This document shows, one piece after another, positions 1 through 9,067 of a stretch of 64,000 nucleotides of DNA. Position 1 is the stretch's first letter. Each line of letters opens with the position of its first letter. Source of the DNA: DUQW01 sp050953825 (GTDB taxonomy: Bacteria > Bacillota_I > Bacilli_A > Acholeplasmatales > Acholeplasmataceae); the NCBI GenBank assembly GCA_050953825.1, contig JBMNNF010000002.1, positions 19,902-83,901 on the forward strand, read 5' to 3'. The translations under genes and the position numbers were made by a program. A model generated the notes under the pieces. It saw nothing but the letters and a program-made list of their open reading frames with translations, did not search any database and had not been told where the DNA came from.

Positions 1-180
1 AGTAATGCGCACCTTAAAGGAAAAATTAGAGTTGTTAGCTCATCAGATGATACTTGCAGTGTTCAATCACACCTCAACGATGTGGAATTGAAAAAGATTT
101 TAATGGCAGACTATCACTTATCAGATGAGCAGGTCTATATTCGCCCAGCACAACTATCAGGTGCACTTGGTATGATGTAG
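1..180 (+). CDS. C-terminal fragment of an unidentified protein
   Basis: An open frame runs from the first base to a TAG at 178-180 (59 codons). It ends with the residues RPAQLSGALGMM. It is cut by the window edge, so the N-terminus and any catalytic motif are outside. It sits 16 bp before a small membrane-protein gene and upstream of the cel PTS operon. I do not recognise the family, and codon use fits the streptococcal part. Confidence 0.5.
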   Translation, partial: SNAHLKGKIRVVSSSDDTCSVQSHLNDVELKKILMADYHLSDEQVYIRPAQLSGALGMM

Positions 181-196
181 GATAGGAGATGTAAAA

Positions 197-535
197 ATGC
201 TTCACTTTAATTTATGGCTTGTACTTTTTTTGGTAGCAATTGCAGCTGCTTGGTTTGGAACAAGTAAATATCGAAAAACTTATGATAATCAAGGTGAACA
301 AATGGGAGGTCCCTATATTATCAAGTTTTCAAATCTTGATAAGCAGCCAGATATTTTAACAAATCAAAAAATTGCTGAAACAATTCAACTGCTTCACAAG
401 GACTCTAAAGGCTACCGTGTATATTCTAAGGTGAATGATGAAAAACTTAAAAAGCTAATTATCAATGAGTTAGGTTTGCAAGAAAATCAAGTTTCTGTGA
501 TTTACACAAAACTATTTATTCCAGCTTTCTTTTAG
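197..535 (+). CDS. Small protein with one N-terminal membrane segment, unknown function
   Basis: This is a 112-residue protein. Residues 4-20 form a hydrophobic segment (LWLVLFLVAIAAAWF) followed by a basic stretch, so it is probably anchored with its roughly 90-residue C-terminal part exposed. An AGGAGAT ribosome-binding site lies 9 bases before the ATG. It follows the partial upstream gene by 16 bp and is closed by a strong terminator, so it is the last gene of the preceding operon and not part of cel. No motif suggests a reaction. The coding call rests on the ribosome-binding site, the membrane segment and the spacing. Confidence 0.7.
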   Translation: MLHFNLWLVLFLVAIAAAWFGTSKYRKTYDNQGEQMGGPYIIKFSNLDKQPDILTNQKIAETIQLLHKDSKGYRVYSKVNDEKLKKLIINELGLQENQVSVIYTKLFIPAFF

Positions 536-538
536 AGA

Positions 539-576
539 AGTCAGACTAGTTTTTCTAGTCTGTCTCTTTTTTTCTA
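539..576 (+). terminator. Rho-independent terminator
   Basis: An 8-bp perfect inverted repeat (CAGACTAG / CTAGTCTG) around a TTTTT loop is followed by a T-rich run. It separates the preceding transcription unit from the cel operon. Confidence 0.85.
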
Positions 577-590
577 AAAAAAACAAGTAT

Positions 591-685
591 TTTCCGTAGT
601 GGAAATTTTTCAATGCGGAAAAATTCTAGATTTTACAGTAATTTCCGCAATAGTAGGAATTTTTTCCGTATTGCAAAGGAAAAAG
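591..685 (+). promoter_or_regulatory. Candidate operator region of the cel promoter
   Basis: Several TTTCC/GGAAA inverted repeats lie upstream of the -35 box. TTTCCGTAGTGGAAA at 591-605 is nearly palindromic. Related copies lie around 611-623, 641-660 and 660-685, each with a TCCG or GCGGA core. PRD activators of the CelR/LicR type bind such repeats upstream of their promoters, so these are plausible CelR sites. This is inferred from position and symmetry only. Confidence 0.45.
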
Positions 686-720
686 AATGCGTTTACATAG
701 TGGATGCGTTTTCATATAAT
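684..720 (+). promoter_or_regulatory. Promoter of the cel operon with two cre boxes
   Basis: TTTACA at 692-697 and TATAAT at 715-720 are 17 bp apart, a good sigma-A promoter. Two matches of 12/14 to the CcpA cre consensus occur at 684-697 (overlapping the -35) and 701-714 (between -35 and -10), 17 bp apart on the same face. Their position predicts glucose repression through CcpA. The start of celA follows about 35 bp later. Confidence 0.75.
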
Positions 721-755
721 ATCAGTGTAAACAAAAAACAAAGGAGATTCACATT

Positions 756-1073
756 ATGGCTAAACAAGCTTTAATTATCTGTGCAGGCGGTATGTCATCA
801 TCAATGATTGCTAAAAAAACTATGACATACCTTCAAGAAAAAGGTGAAGACATCGAAATGGATGCCGTTGGTGTTCCGGAAGGTCAAAAACGTATTGAAG
901 CTGATAAATATGATTTGTATCTTGTCAGCCCACAAACAAAAATGAACTTCAAACAATTAGCAGATGCAGCTGCTAAGAAAAACAAACCAATCGTTCAAAT
1001 TCCACCACAAGCTTACATTCCAATTCCAATGGGAATTGAAAAAATGGCAGCTTTGGTGAAAGAAAACATCTAA
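756..1073 (+). CDS. celA: PTS lactose/cellobiose-family EIIB component
   Basis: A 105-residue cytoplasmic phosphocarrier of the lactose/cellobiose PTS. It opens with ALIICAGGMSSSMIAKK, the P-loop-like start of EIIB, with the phosphorylated cysteine at residue 9. It passes phosphate from EIIA (3116-3430) to the sugar in EIIC (4004-5329). The length is normal for the family. An AAGGAG ribosome-binding site precedes the ATG. It is the first gene of the cel operon; substrate preference for cellobiose-type beta-glucosides is inferred from the operon make-up and the 6-phospho-beta-glucosidase further down. Confidence 0.9.
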   Translation: MAKQALIICAGGMSSSMIAKKTMTYLQEKGEDIEMDAVGVPEGQKRIEADKYDLYLVSPQTKMNFKQLADAAAKKNKPIVQIPPQAYIPIPMGIEKMAALVKENI

Positions 1074-1123
1074 TGCCTAATGTGATATAATAGTTCTATT
1101 GTTGTTTGGAGGTGTCCTTTTCT

Positions 1124-3098
1124 GTGTTAAACAAAAAAGAAAAGCAAATTATTCAATATCTAACAAAAGATAAAGAACAATTTGTAACTAGTAAAGAACT
1201 AGCAGCGCACATGGGATGTTCGGATAGAACAATTAGAACTTACTATAAAACACTAGTTGAAAAATTAGATAATCATTCTGGACTTGATTTGATTTCTAAG
1301 CAAGGATACGGTTATAAGCTTGATATTTTAGATGACGATGCTTATGCTGATTTCTTGGAAGAAAATCACATCAATGATCACCATTTTAATTATCAAAGTG
1401 TAACGGATATCAATGATCGCTACAATTTTCTGTTAAATAAATTGTTGTTTGAACAAAACGAAATTTATTTTGATGATTTAGCAGATGAATTATTTGTAAG
1501 TCGATCAACTTTATCCAGTGACTTTAAAAAGATTAGAGAAAAGTTTAAACCATATCATTTAAAAATTGAAAGCAAAGCCAATAAGGGTGTTTACGTGATG
1601 GGGCAAGAACGTGATAAACGTCGATTCATTATGGATTACTTTATCGATTCTGGTTTCATCAATACCATGCATTCATATGTCGATAATGAGTTGCTCAACC
1701 AAAAGATTTCTTTTGAAGAGTTAACGATTATCGTTCTTGATGAGTGCCGGGAGGGTGGTCTTAAATTATCAGATTTTGTGATTCAAAATTTGGTCATCCA
1801 TATTGCTTTAGCTATTAGACGTATTACTGAAGGTTTTCGTATCAGTAAGGTGTCTGATGATGAAGTGGTGCTGAGAGGCTTGGCAGAACGACGTGTTGCT
1901 GAAAATATTTTAAAACGCGTTTCAGTTTCAACAGGAATTCATTTTCCGATTGAAGAAGTTGATTACATTACGCTTCACTTGGTGTCAAAAGGTCACGGGA
2001 ACTCTTGTCATATTTCTGAAGTTTTGCAAGAGCAAATTCGTCAGGAATTGATTGACAGTATTGAGCCAAATAAACCCAACGGTGAAAAATGATTTTCAAC
2101 TGATTGAAGGGCTTTTAGCTCATCTGTCTACCATGTACATTCGTTTGCAAGGAAAAGTTGTTATGGAAAATCCTTTAACAGCAGAAATCCAAGCCAACTA
2201 TCGTGACATGTATCAGTTAGCAGAGCGCGTGGTGTCAAATATGCCAACTTTCAGCCCTTATACTTTATCACCAAATGAAATCGCATACATTGCCCTGCAT
2301 TTTATGGCGGCAAAAGAGCGTTACAAAGAACAGCGTAAATACAATGTTCTTGTTATCTGTGCCACAGGTTACGGAAGCGCTCAAATGCTTAAGAGCAGAA
2401 TTGAAAATGAGCTCGGGAACTTAGTTTCAATTACAGATGTTATCGGATACTACGAAATCAATGATGAAAAGTTAAAAGGGATCGATTTCATCGTATCTTC
2501 CATCGATTTATCAAATCTGATGTTTAACATTCCAGTATTTACGGTTTCAGTCTTTTTAAATGATGAGGAATTGAAAGATATTAAACAGGGAATCGCTCAT
2601 TTGAATACTTCTATGGCAAATGTTGAAGATCATCAGGCTGAACTTAGTGTTAAAGATGTTTTTGACGATTATTTTTCAGAAGATTATTTCTTCTTAATGT
2701 CTGATGCGACAAAAGAAGATGTTTTGAAAAAACTTGCTGAAAGTATTTCAGTTAATGAAAATGATCAATTTGAAAAACGTTTATTGGATATGATGAAACA
2801 GCGTGAGGCGATGAGCTCGATTGTATTTGGCGAAAATATCGCTGTACCACATCCATTAAAAGCCGTCGGAAGCAAACATCACTTTGCAGTAGCCATTGTC
2901 AAAAATGGTGTCAAATGGGATGAACAATATCCTTCAATTAAAATCATCTTTTTAATGTCAATGTCAATTCATGATAATGATGGCTTACCAGAGTTAACAT
3001 CTGCCATTGTTGATTTGGTTGATAATCCAAAACTTCAAGAACAAATGTTAGCTTGCCAATCATTTGATGAATTTAAAAAAATATTTTTATCCATTTAA
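1124..3098 (+). pseudogene. celR: PRD-type PTS-regulated transcription activator (CelR-like), frameshifted
   Basis: This is a BglG/LicR-type activator of about 657 residues: N-terminal helix-turn-helix, two PRD regions, an EIIB-like domain (VICATGYGSAQML, near 2355-2390) and a C-terminal EIIA-like domain with a candidate phospho-histidine in AVPHPLKAV. The reading frame breaks near 2066-2067. The first frame ends at 2092 and the second continues through SQINPTVKND; removing one C from the CC there restores one continuous protein. The true start is GTG at 1124, nine bases after GGAGGTG at 1108-1114. The apparent TTG start at 1106 lies at the ribosome-binding site. Either a real inactivating mutation or a sequencing error is possible; the rest of the gene shows no decay. 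Confidence 0.85.
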
Positions 3099-3115
3099 AA
3101 GGAAGTAGGAGTTAT

Positions 3116-3430
3116 ATGAATTCAGAAGAATTGCAAGTTGCAGCATTTGAAATTATTCTAAATTCTGGGAATGCTCGTTCCATTGTGCACGAAGCATTCG
3201 ATGCTATGCGTGATGGAGATTACGCGCTAGCAGAAGAAAAGTTGAAAGAATCAAATGATGAACTGCTAAAAGCACACCAATCACAAACTCACTTGTTACA
3301 AGAATATGCAGGTGGTAAAGAGATTAATGTTGAAATCATTATGGTTCATGCCCAAGACCATTTGATGACAACAATGACACTTCGTGAAGTGGCGCTTGAA
3401 ATGTTAAATCTATACAAAAAACTTGGTTAG
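3116..3430 (+). CDS. celC: PTS lactose/cellobiose-family EIIA component
   Basis: A 104-residue helical phosphocarrier. The phosphorylatable histidine is His78 in the family motif VHAQDHLM, and the N-terminal EIILNSGNARS segment is typical. It takes phosphate from HPr and gives it to the EIIB Cys9. It lies 17 bp after celR with an AGGAAGTAGGAG ribosome-binding site, in the same operon. Length is normal for the family. Confidence 0.9.
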   Translation: MNSEELQVAAFEIILNSGNARSIVHEAFDAMRDGDYALAEEKLKESNDELLKAHQSQTHLLQEYAGGKEINVEIIMVHAQDHLMTTMTLREVALEMLNLYKKLG

Positions 3431-3452
3431 TTAGGCAAGAAAGGGGATAGCT

Positions 3453-3965
3453 ATGGCTGCTTTAACAGAGAAAGAAAAAAGAGAATTAGATGCAACAAGA
3501 CGTGAAAATGGGATTAAAAACATGTATTACACGCGATATTTTCTCATTCGTTATGTGGTTGCTTTCTTCTTTTTCGTAAATCTGTACTGGATTTTGATGT
3601 TTCTATCAGCCAGCCAAATCAGTCTAGTTATCATTCCAGTTCTTATGGCGATTTTTGGTGCTATTTGTATGTGGGAACAATCGCGAATGTATTCAAGGGA
3701 GCAAAAACCTGCGGTTAAAACGCAATTTTATTTCCAAACGATTATTGCATTAAATGTCATTTTAATGATTGCTACTTTATTTAATCAATATCCATACTTT
3801 TATCCATTCTTGTCTGAAAATGGTACGACTCAAATTTTCCTTCTTGTGGTGCTTTTACTCGGGATTATGATTGCATCATGGATGTTAGTAAAACTTGGAC
3901 GTATCAATCGAAATGCAGACAAACAATATTACCGCATTCAACAATATTTGGCATCAATTAATTAG
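3453..3965 (+). CDS. Membrane protein of the cel operon, unknown function
   Basis: A 170-residue protein with four hydrophobic segments after a charged N-terminus (EKEKRELDATRREN). A GAAAGGGGATAG ribosome-binding region precedes the ATG. It is placed between EIIA and EIIC, 22 bp and 38 bp from its neighbours, so it is cotranscribed with the transporter. It has no PTS motif and no recognisable catalytic residues. A role beside the EIIC permease is inferred from position only. Confidence 0.7.
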   Translation: MAALTEKEKRELDATRRENGIKNMYYTRYFLIRYVVAFFFFVNLYWILMFLSASQISLVIIPVLMAIFGAICMWEQSRMYSREQKPAVKTQFYFQTIIALNVILMIATLFNQYPYFYPFLSENGTTQIFLLVVLLLGIMIASWMLVKLGRINRNADKQYYRIQQYLASIN

Positions 3966-4003
3966 TTTATAAAAAATTCAACAGTTTTTAGGAGGAGAAG
4001 AAA

Positions 4004-5329
4004 ATGTTTGAATTCTTAGAAAAGTACTTGATGGGGCCAATGGCTAAAGTATCTGCTTGGCGTCCTGTCCGTGCAATTGTTGCCGCTGGTATGGCCAGTA
4101 TTCCATTTACTATCGTGGGGTCAATGTTCCTTGTCTTGAGCATTATTCCACAAGCCTTTCCAATTCCTGCCTTAGCCACTATTTGGGCAAACTCAGTTGA
4201 TAAGATTGCACCGCTTTACTTGCAAGCTTACAACTGTACAATGGGTATCTTGTCTCTATACTTTGCCATTGTTATTGGTTATGAATACACAAAGATCTTC
4301 GCTGATGAAGATGAACTTGATGTAGATCCAGTTTACGGTGCTTTGCTTTCAGTATTTGCATACTTCTTGACAATTCCACAACTATTCGTCAAAAATGGTG
4401 CATTTGAATACTTGAACGTTAAAGGTGCTACAATCAATGGTTGGACTGTTGGTGGTAACAGCCTAGACCGTTTGTCAACTTCAGGTATGTTTACAGCTAT
4501 TTTGATGGCACTTCTTGCTGTACAACTTTACAAAACTTGTATTAAACGCAATTGGGTTGTAAAAATGCCAGAAGCTGTTCCTTCAGGTGTTGCTCGTTCA
4601 TTCTCAGCTTTGATTCCAGCAGCAGTTGTTGCATTTGTTGTTCTTATCATCAATGGTATCTTCATTTCACTTGGTACTGATATCTACAACGTTGTTGCTA
4701 TTCCATTTGGATTTGTTAAACACATCGCAAACTCTTGGCTTGGTATTGTTGTTATTTACCTTCTTGTTCACGCTTTGTGGATTGTTGGTATTCACGGTGC
4801 TAACATTGTCATGGGTCTTGTTAACCCAATCCTTTTGTCAAACATGGCAGAAAACGTTGATGGAGCTCACATCGCATTTGCCGGTGAATTCTCAAACTCA
4901 TACGTTATCATGGGTGGTTCTGGTGCAATGCTTCTTGCCTGTGTATGGCTTGCAGTAGCAGCTAAATCATCTCAACTTAAAATGCTTGGTCGTGCAGCTA
5001 TGGGTCCTGCAATCTTCAATATCAATGAACCACTTATCTTTGGTCTTCCAGTTGTATACAACCCAATTCTTGCCCTTCCATTCATCTTGGCACCAATCGT
5101 GAGTGCTTCAATCGCATATTGGTCAATCAAACTTGGTTTTGCCGCTGTATCTATCATTCAAACTCCATGGCCAACACCAATCGGTCTTGGTGCTTACATC
5201 GGATCAGGTGGTAACATCGGTGCCGTTATTACAGCTCTTGTTTGTGCTGTAGCAGCATTCTTTGTTTGGTTCCCATTCCTTAAAATGTATGATTTGAAAC
5301 TTCTCAAAGAAGAAGGCGTAGAAGCTTAA
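4004..5329 (+). CDS. celB: PTS lactose/cellobiose-family EIIC permease
   Basis: A 441-residue integral membrane permease with about ten hydrophobic segments. It forms the sugar channel and transfers phosphate from EIIB to the incoming disaccharide. Family signatures include LWIVGIHGANIVMG (near residue 259) and the conserved segment around FNINEPLIFGLPVVYNP (near residue 341). Length is typical. An AGGAGGAGAAG ribosome-binding site lies just before the ATG. It is the last gene of the cel PTS unit, followed by a strong terminator. Cellobiose or related beta-glucosides are the likely substrates; lactose cannot be excluded from sequence alone. Confidence 0.9.
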   Translation: MFEFLEKYLMGPMAKVSAWRPVRAIVAAGMASIPFTIVGSMFLVLSIIPQAFPIPALATIWANSVDKIAPLYLQAYNCTMGILSLYFAIVIGYEYTKIFADEDELDVDPVYGALLSVFAYFLTIPQLFVKNGAFEYLNVKGATINGWTVGGNSLDRLSTSGMFTAILMALLAVQLYKTCIKRNWVVKMPEAVPSGVARSFSALIPAAVVAFVVLIINGIFISLGTDIYNVVAIPFGFVKHIANSWLGIVVIYLLVHALWIVGIHGANIVMGLVNPILLSNMAENVDGAHIAFAGEFSNSYVIMGGSGAMLLACVWLAVAAKSSQLKMLGRAAMGPAIFNINEPLIFGLPVVYNPILALPFILAPIVSASIAYWSIKLGFAAVSIIQTPWPTPIGLGAYIGSGGNIGAVITALVCAVAAFFVWFPFLKMYDLKLLKEEGVEA

Positions 5330-5336
5330 TAAAAAT

Positions 5337-5366
5337 TAAGAGCGGGTTTTCCCGTTCTTTTTTTGT
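5337..5366 (+). terminator. Rho-independent terminator after the EIIC gene
   Basis: The stem GAGCGGG / CCCGTTC with a TTTT loop is followed by a run of T residues. It ends the cel operon. Confidence 0.85.
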
Positions 5367-5477
5367 TTTGAAATGAAAGAAAATAAGATACTTTTCATAT
5401 CATAGTATTATTTTTTCTGAAGATATTCAAAGAAATTTTCAGGAATCTATCGTATAATGAAAGTAAAGGAGACTCAT

Positions 5478-6299
5478 ATGACAGTAAAAGTAATTGCAAC
5501 AGATATGGATGGAACGTTTTTAACAGATTCAAAAACATACGACAAAGATCTCTTTGAACGTCTTTTTGATCATTTTCTTGAAGAAGGTATTAAATTTGTG
5601 GTAGCAAGTGGTAATCAATATCGTCAGATTATCAAGCAATTTCCAAAACACAAACATTTGATGTCTTTTGTTGCCGAAAATGGTGGTCACATTGTTGAAA
5701 ATGGAAAGACGTTACAGGAAGAATTTGAAACGACAGAAGCTGTATCAGCTTTGGTAAACTATATTGAGAAAAAGTATCCTGATACTATTATTAATTTAGC
5801 TGGTAAAGCTTCATCGTATCTTCCAAAATCAACACCGATTAAGGCAAAGAATATGTTGCAATACTATTTACCTGTATTAAAATACGTTGATAATCTTCAT
5901 CCAATTCCTGATGACGATTTTTTCAAAGTGACCTTGCTTGTTCGTGATGAATTAACATTTCAAGTTCGCGATGAAATCAATACACTTTTTGAAAAGTATG
6001 AGCTAACAGCAACGTCTAGTGGATTTGGCTGTATCGATGTAATTCCGTCACATGTTCATAAAGGAACTGGGCTTGATTTTTTACTCAATCATTGGGGATA
6101 TGGTCCAGAAAACCTTATGGTATTTGGTGACGGTGGTAATGATATTGAAATGATGAAATTAGCTAAGTACTCTTTTGCTATGTCTAATGCACCGCAGGCT
6201 ATTAAAGATATTGCTAGTTATCAAGCACCATCAAATCAGGAAAATGGTGTACTGCGAGTCTTGTCAGATTATTTCTTGAAGGGGGCAGATTGTGATTAA
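5478..6299 (+). CDS. Cof-type HAD-IIB sugar phosphatase
   Basis: A 273-residue cytoplasmic haloacid dehalogenase hydrolase. Motif I is DMDGTFL near residue 10, with the nucleophile Asp and the acid/base Asp two residues later. Motif IV is FGDGGNDIEM near the C-terminus, which binds magnesium. The cap is the C2/IIB type. Such enzymes remove phosphate from sugar phosphates or flavin intermediates. The ATG at 5478 is preferred over an upstream ATG at 5457 because AAAGGAG sits 7 bases before it. The stop overlaps the start of the next HAD gene by 8 bases, so the two are translated together. Confidence 0.85.
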   Translation: MTVKVIATDMDGTFLTDSKTYDKDLFERLFDHFLEEGIKFVVASGNQYRQIIKQFPKHKHLMSFVAENGGHIVENGKTLQEEFETTEAVSALVNYIEKKYPDTIINLAGKASSYLPKSTPIKAKNMLQYYLPVLKYVDNLHPIPDDDFFKVTLLVRDELTFQVRDEINTLFEKYELTATSSGFGCIDVIPSHVHKGTGLDFLLNHWGYGPENLMVFGDGGNDIEMMKLAKYSFAMSNAPQAIKDIASYQAPSNQENGVLRVLSDYFLKGADCD

Positions 6300-7125
6300 A
6301 TTAATTGTTAGTGATATGGATGGAACGTTTTTAAATCCTAAAGGGGCATATGACAAAGAACGTTTCCAAAAATTACTTGATAAAATGACTGAAAAAGGCA
6401 TCTCTTTTGTAGTAGCTAGCGGGAATCGCATGGATCGTTTGAATGCTATTTTTTCAGGGATTTCTGGTAACATTGATTTTGTTGCTGAAAATGGAGCGCT
6501 TGTTATTGATCATGGTGAAGTGATTGCGCGTGAGTCTATGTCAGAAGAACAGGTAAATGCTGTTCTTGATTTTTTTGATGGCAAATTTCAAGATTATCGT
6601 ATCGTACTTTCAGGGATTGATTCAGCTTACGTTATGACTGGGACTGATTTTGATATGGAAGCCTTTGATTTTGAATTAGAAGATGTTCAACAATTTTTCA
6701 AAAATATGGTTCAAGTTGATGATTTTCATAAACGCCCTGCTGACCCGATTGTTAAAATCACGATGACCGTTAGTGAAAAGTCCGCTAAAAAGGTCACAAA
6801 ACGATTTAACCGAGCTTTTAAAGGTGAACTGCGTGCGGTCGCAAGTGGCTATGGTGCTGTTGATATTATCAAAACTGGGATTCATAAAGCTTGGGGAGTG
6901 CAAACGTTGATGTCTAAACATGGCATTAAACCAGAAGAAGTTGCTGCTTTTGGTGACGGCGGTAATGACCGTGAAATGCTTGAGTTAGCTGGGCATTCTT
7001 ATGCTGTTGCTAATGCTTCAGATGAGATTAAAAAGGTTGCTCGTTACATTATCCAATCAAATGCCAGAGATGGCGTGCTCAATGCGATCGAAAACATCTT
7101 AGAAAGAGAGAGTCTAAATGACTGA
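6292..7125 (+). CDS. Cof-type HAD-IIB phosphatase, paralogue of the preceding gene
   Basis: A 277-residue HAD-IIB hydrolase with motif I SDMDGTFLNP and motif IV FGDGGNDREM. It is clearly related to the gene just upstream (both have VVASGNR/Q and FVAENG). It starts with GTG at 6292, after a GAAGGGGG ribosome-binding site inside the previous gene. Overlaps of 8 bases on both sides make HAD, HAD and SGNH hydrolase one coupled unit. A tandem duplication with later divergence is likely. The substrate is unknown. Confidence 0.85.
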   Translation: MIKLIVSDMDGTFLNPKGAYDKERFQKLLDKMTEKGISFVVASGNRMDRLNAIFSGISGNIDFVAENGALVIDHGEVIARESMSEEQVNAVLDFFDGKFQDYRIVLSGIDSAYVMTGTDFDMEAFDFELEDVQQFFKNMVQVDDFHKRPADPIVKITMTVSEKSAKKVTKRFNRAFKGELRAVASGYGAVDIIKTGIHKAWGVQTLMSKHGIKPEEVAAFGDGGNDREMLELAGHSYAVANASDEIKKVARYIIQSNARDGVLNAIENILERESLND

Positions 7126-7771
7126 TTTTCAAGTTTTGTATCAAAAAAGTGATGTCAAAGAATTTCGAGCGTATGTGCTAAAGGATCAGCAGGAGCAGTT
7201 GTGGGAAAAATACGCTGCGCTTAATAAGCTTGCCTCACAACCAAACATTGTTTTTGCTGGTGATTCGATTACCGAATTTTTCCCAGTCCATGAAATGCTT
7301 CAATCTGAATTGCAACTTTACAACCGTGGTATTCACGGCATCAATAGTCTGCAGTTGCTAGATCATATTGACAGTCAAATTTTAGACTTGAAGCCAAGTA
7401 AAGTCTTTTTGTTGATTGGTGTCAACGATTTGAAAAATCGACAACCAGAGGAAGCCTGTGAAACTGTCCGTGAAATTATTGATAAGATTCAGCAAAAATT
7501 ACCTGAAACACAGATTTTTCTGCTGTCAGTTTTTCCGATGAATGAGTCACCTGAATTTGTTCGCACGCCAAGTCTTCGAAGTAATAAAAGTATTTCAATA
7601 CTAAATAAATTTCTCTCTCATTTGGCAAGTGATAAAGTGAAATGGCTGGATGTTCATGACTTGCTTTGTGATGAATCTGGACAATTATGTCGTGACTTAA
7701 CAGTTGATGGTCTTCATTTGACGATAGATGGTTATACTATCATTTCTAAAATTATTCAGCAGCATTTATAG
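7118..7771 (+). CDS. SGNH/GDSL hydrolase
   Basis: A 217-residue cytoplasmic hydrolase with no signal peptide. Block I is FAGDSITEF (catalytic Ser in GDS, near residue 48), block III is IGVNDLKN (Asn), and block V is DGLHLTIDGY (Asp and His). This full set predicts an esterase or acetylhydrolase acting on a small acyl ester, possibly an acetylated sugar given the neighbouring sugar-metabolism genes. It overlaps the upstream HAD gene by 8 bases. Confidence 0.85.
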   Translation: MTDFQVLYQKSDVKEFRAYVLKDQQEQLWEKYAALNKLASQPNIVFAGDSITEFFPVHEMLQSELQLYNRGIHGINSLQLLDHIDSQILDLKPSKVFLLIGVNDLKNRQPEEACETVREIIDKIQQKLPETQIFLLSVFPMNESPEFVRTPSLRSNKSISILNKFLSHLASDKVKWLDVHDLLCDESGQLCRDLTVDGLHLTIDGYTIISKIIQQHL

Positions 7772-7866
7772 TTGGATAGTATCAGTTTCTAAGACAATAA
7801 TGCAAGATTGCGCTTCCAAATGACGGTATAATATTATTGTAAAACATTGAAAGAAGGAATGAATAG

Positions 7867-8418
7867 ATGACAAAAACATTTCCAAAAAATTTCCTTTGGG
7901 GTGGCGCAATCGCAGCAAACCAAGCTGAAGGAGCATATAATGAAGACGGTCGTGGACTCGTTGCTACAGATGTAACTACAGGTGGTAGCGTTAACTCACC
8001 ACGTTACATGACATATATTGATAAAGATGGTAATCCTGGTAAAGTACCAGCCATGGGACACAATGGTAAAATTCCTGAAGGTGCAAAACACGCTGTTTTA
8101 GATACAGAACATTATCCAAATCACATGGCAGTTGATTTCTATCATCGCTATAAAGAAGACATTAAAATGTTTGCTGAAATGGGATATTCAGTATTCCGTT
8201 TGTCAATTTCTTGGGCACGTATTTTCCCAAATGGTGACGATAAGGAACCAAATCAAGCTGGACTTGATTTCTATCGCTCAGTTTTTGAAGAATGTCGTAA
8301 ATATAATATTGAACCACTTGTTTCAATTTGGCACTTTGATACACCACTTGCTCTTGAAGAAAACTATGGCGGCTGGAAGAATCGTAAACTCATCGATTTT
8401 TATGTTCATTACTTTTGA
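7867..8418 (+). pseudogene. bglA: 6-phospho-beta-glucosidase (GH1), truncated at the sequence junction
   Basis: The first 180 or so residues are a clear GH1 6-phospho-beta-glucosidase: FLWGGAIAANQAEGAY at the N-terminus, HRYKEDIKMFAEMGYSVFR and the WARIFPNG strand. GH1 enzymes are about 470 residues, and the catalytic acid/base (NEP) and nucleophile (ENG) regions are missing here. Homology stops after FYVHY at about 8411, and a stop follows at once in unrelated AT-rich DNA. The truncation is therefore caused by the junction and not by mutation. In the intact genome it would hydrolyse the phosphodisaccharides imported by the cel PTS. Confidence 0.85.
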
Positions 8419-9066
8419 TGGATAAATTGTAAATCCATTAAAGAAAGTTTCAACATATAATCCGTTTATGTTAATGCTTTTTAAATCATCTAGCATTTCA
8501 ATGATTTCATCTAAACTTTTTTCTCTAGGACGATGCCATACCCCTCGTTCTTCTATCTTTTCTGATAATGTTAAATGTTGATATGCAAGTTCATATAAAC
8601 TTTTATATTTTTCTATGGAAGTTTCGACATCGTCTTTTAGTAAGGTCATTTGATTGATGGCAATTTTAGCCTTTTCATAATCTAGATCTAATAACTCTTT
8701 TTTAGAGTTTTTAAACTTTAAATTAATTTCATCTAACTTCAAATTGAAATAGTAATTTAGGCTAAAATTCTTGTCATCAAAGATAATGATTTTATTTATC
8801 GAAGGATCTTTGACAATTCTATTACCAATACTTACTAAATTATCAATTAGTGTTTCTTTAATTCCGTGAGCGGAAACAACAAAGCCATCCTTGGGAATTA
8901 AAACATTAACATCTTTATCAATAACGATACCTTTTTGATCTACAGCTATTTCTATACCATGAGAGTTTCTCGCATAGTTTTCTGTATATATTATCAGTTC
9001 ATCTTCATTTCTTACTTTGTTATAGCCATCAATATCTAAAGATGTTTTATTATATAGTTCTTTCAT
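8413..9066 (-). pseudogene. Cytoplasmic GHL10/NAGPA-like hydrolase, C-terminus lost at the junction
   Basis: About 218 residues remain of a protein related to residues of roughly 270-500 of the large secreted protein at 13652-16597. An IPKDGFVVSAHG segment matches the IPERGFAVSGHG repeat there. A helical linker follows, then ERGVWHRPREKSL starts the family-10-like (GHL10, DUF4015) hydrolase barrel, and the match runs through the GLYVETFFNGFTIYPSK segment. There is no signal peptide, so this paralogue should be cytoplasmic. The start is taken as ATG at 9066, after GGGAAG and directly after the stop of the upstream DUF4127 gene. The barrel and its acidic catalytic residues lie beyond the break at about 8412. 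Confidence 0.75.
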
Positions 9067-9067
9067 C

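Noticed and set aside
4626..4958. Additional ORFs inside the EIIC gene and similar overlapping frames
   Set aside because: They lie in other frames of clear genes, have no ribosome-binding site and no recognisable domains.
7808..7832. Promoter before the GH1 gene (TTGCGC and TATAAT)
   Set aside because: The spacing is only 13 bp. The TATAAT may be real, but no acceptable -35 box was found, so it was not listed.
8405..8420. Horizontal transfer by an insertion sequence or integrase at the junction
   Set aside because: No terminal repeats, recombinase, tRNA or duplicated target lies at or near the point, and both sides are truncated genes.
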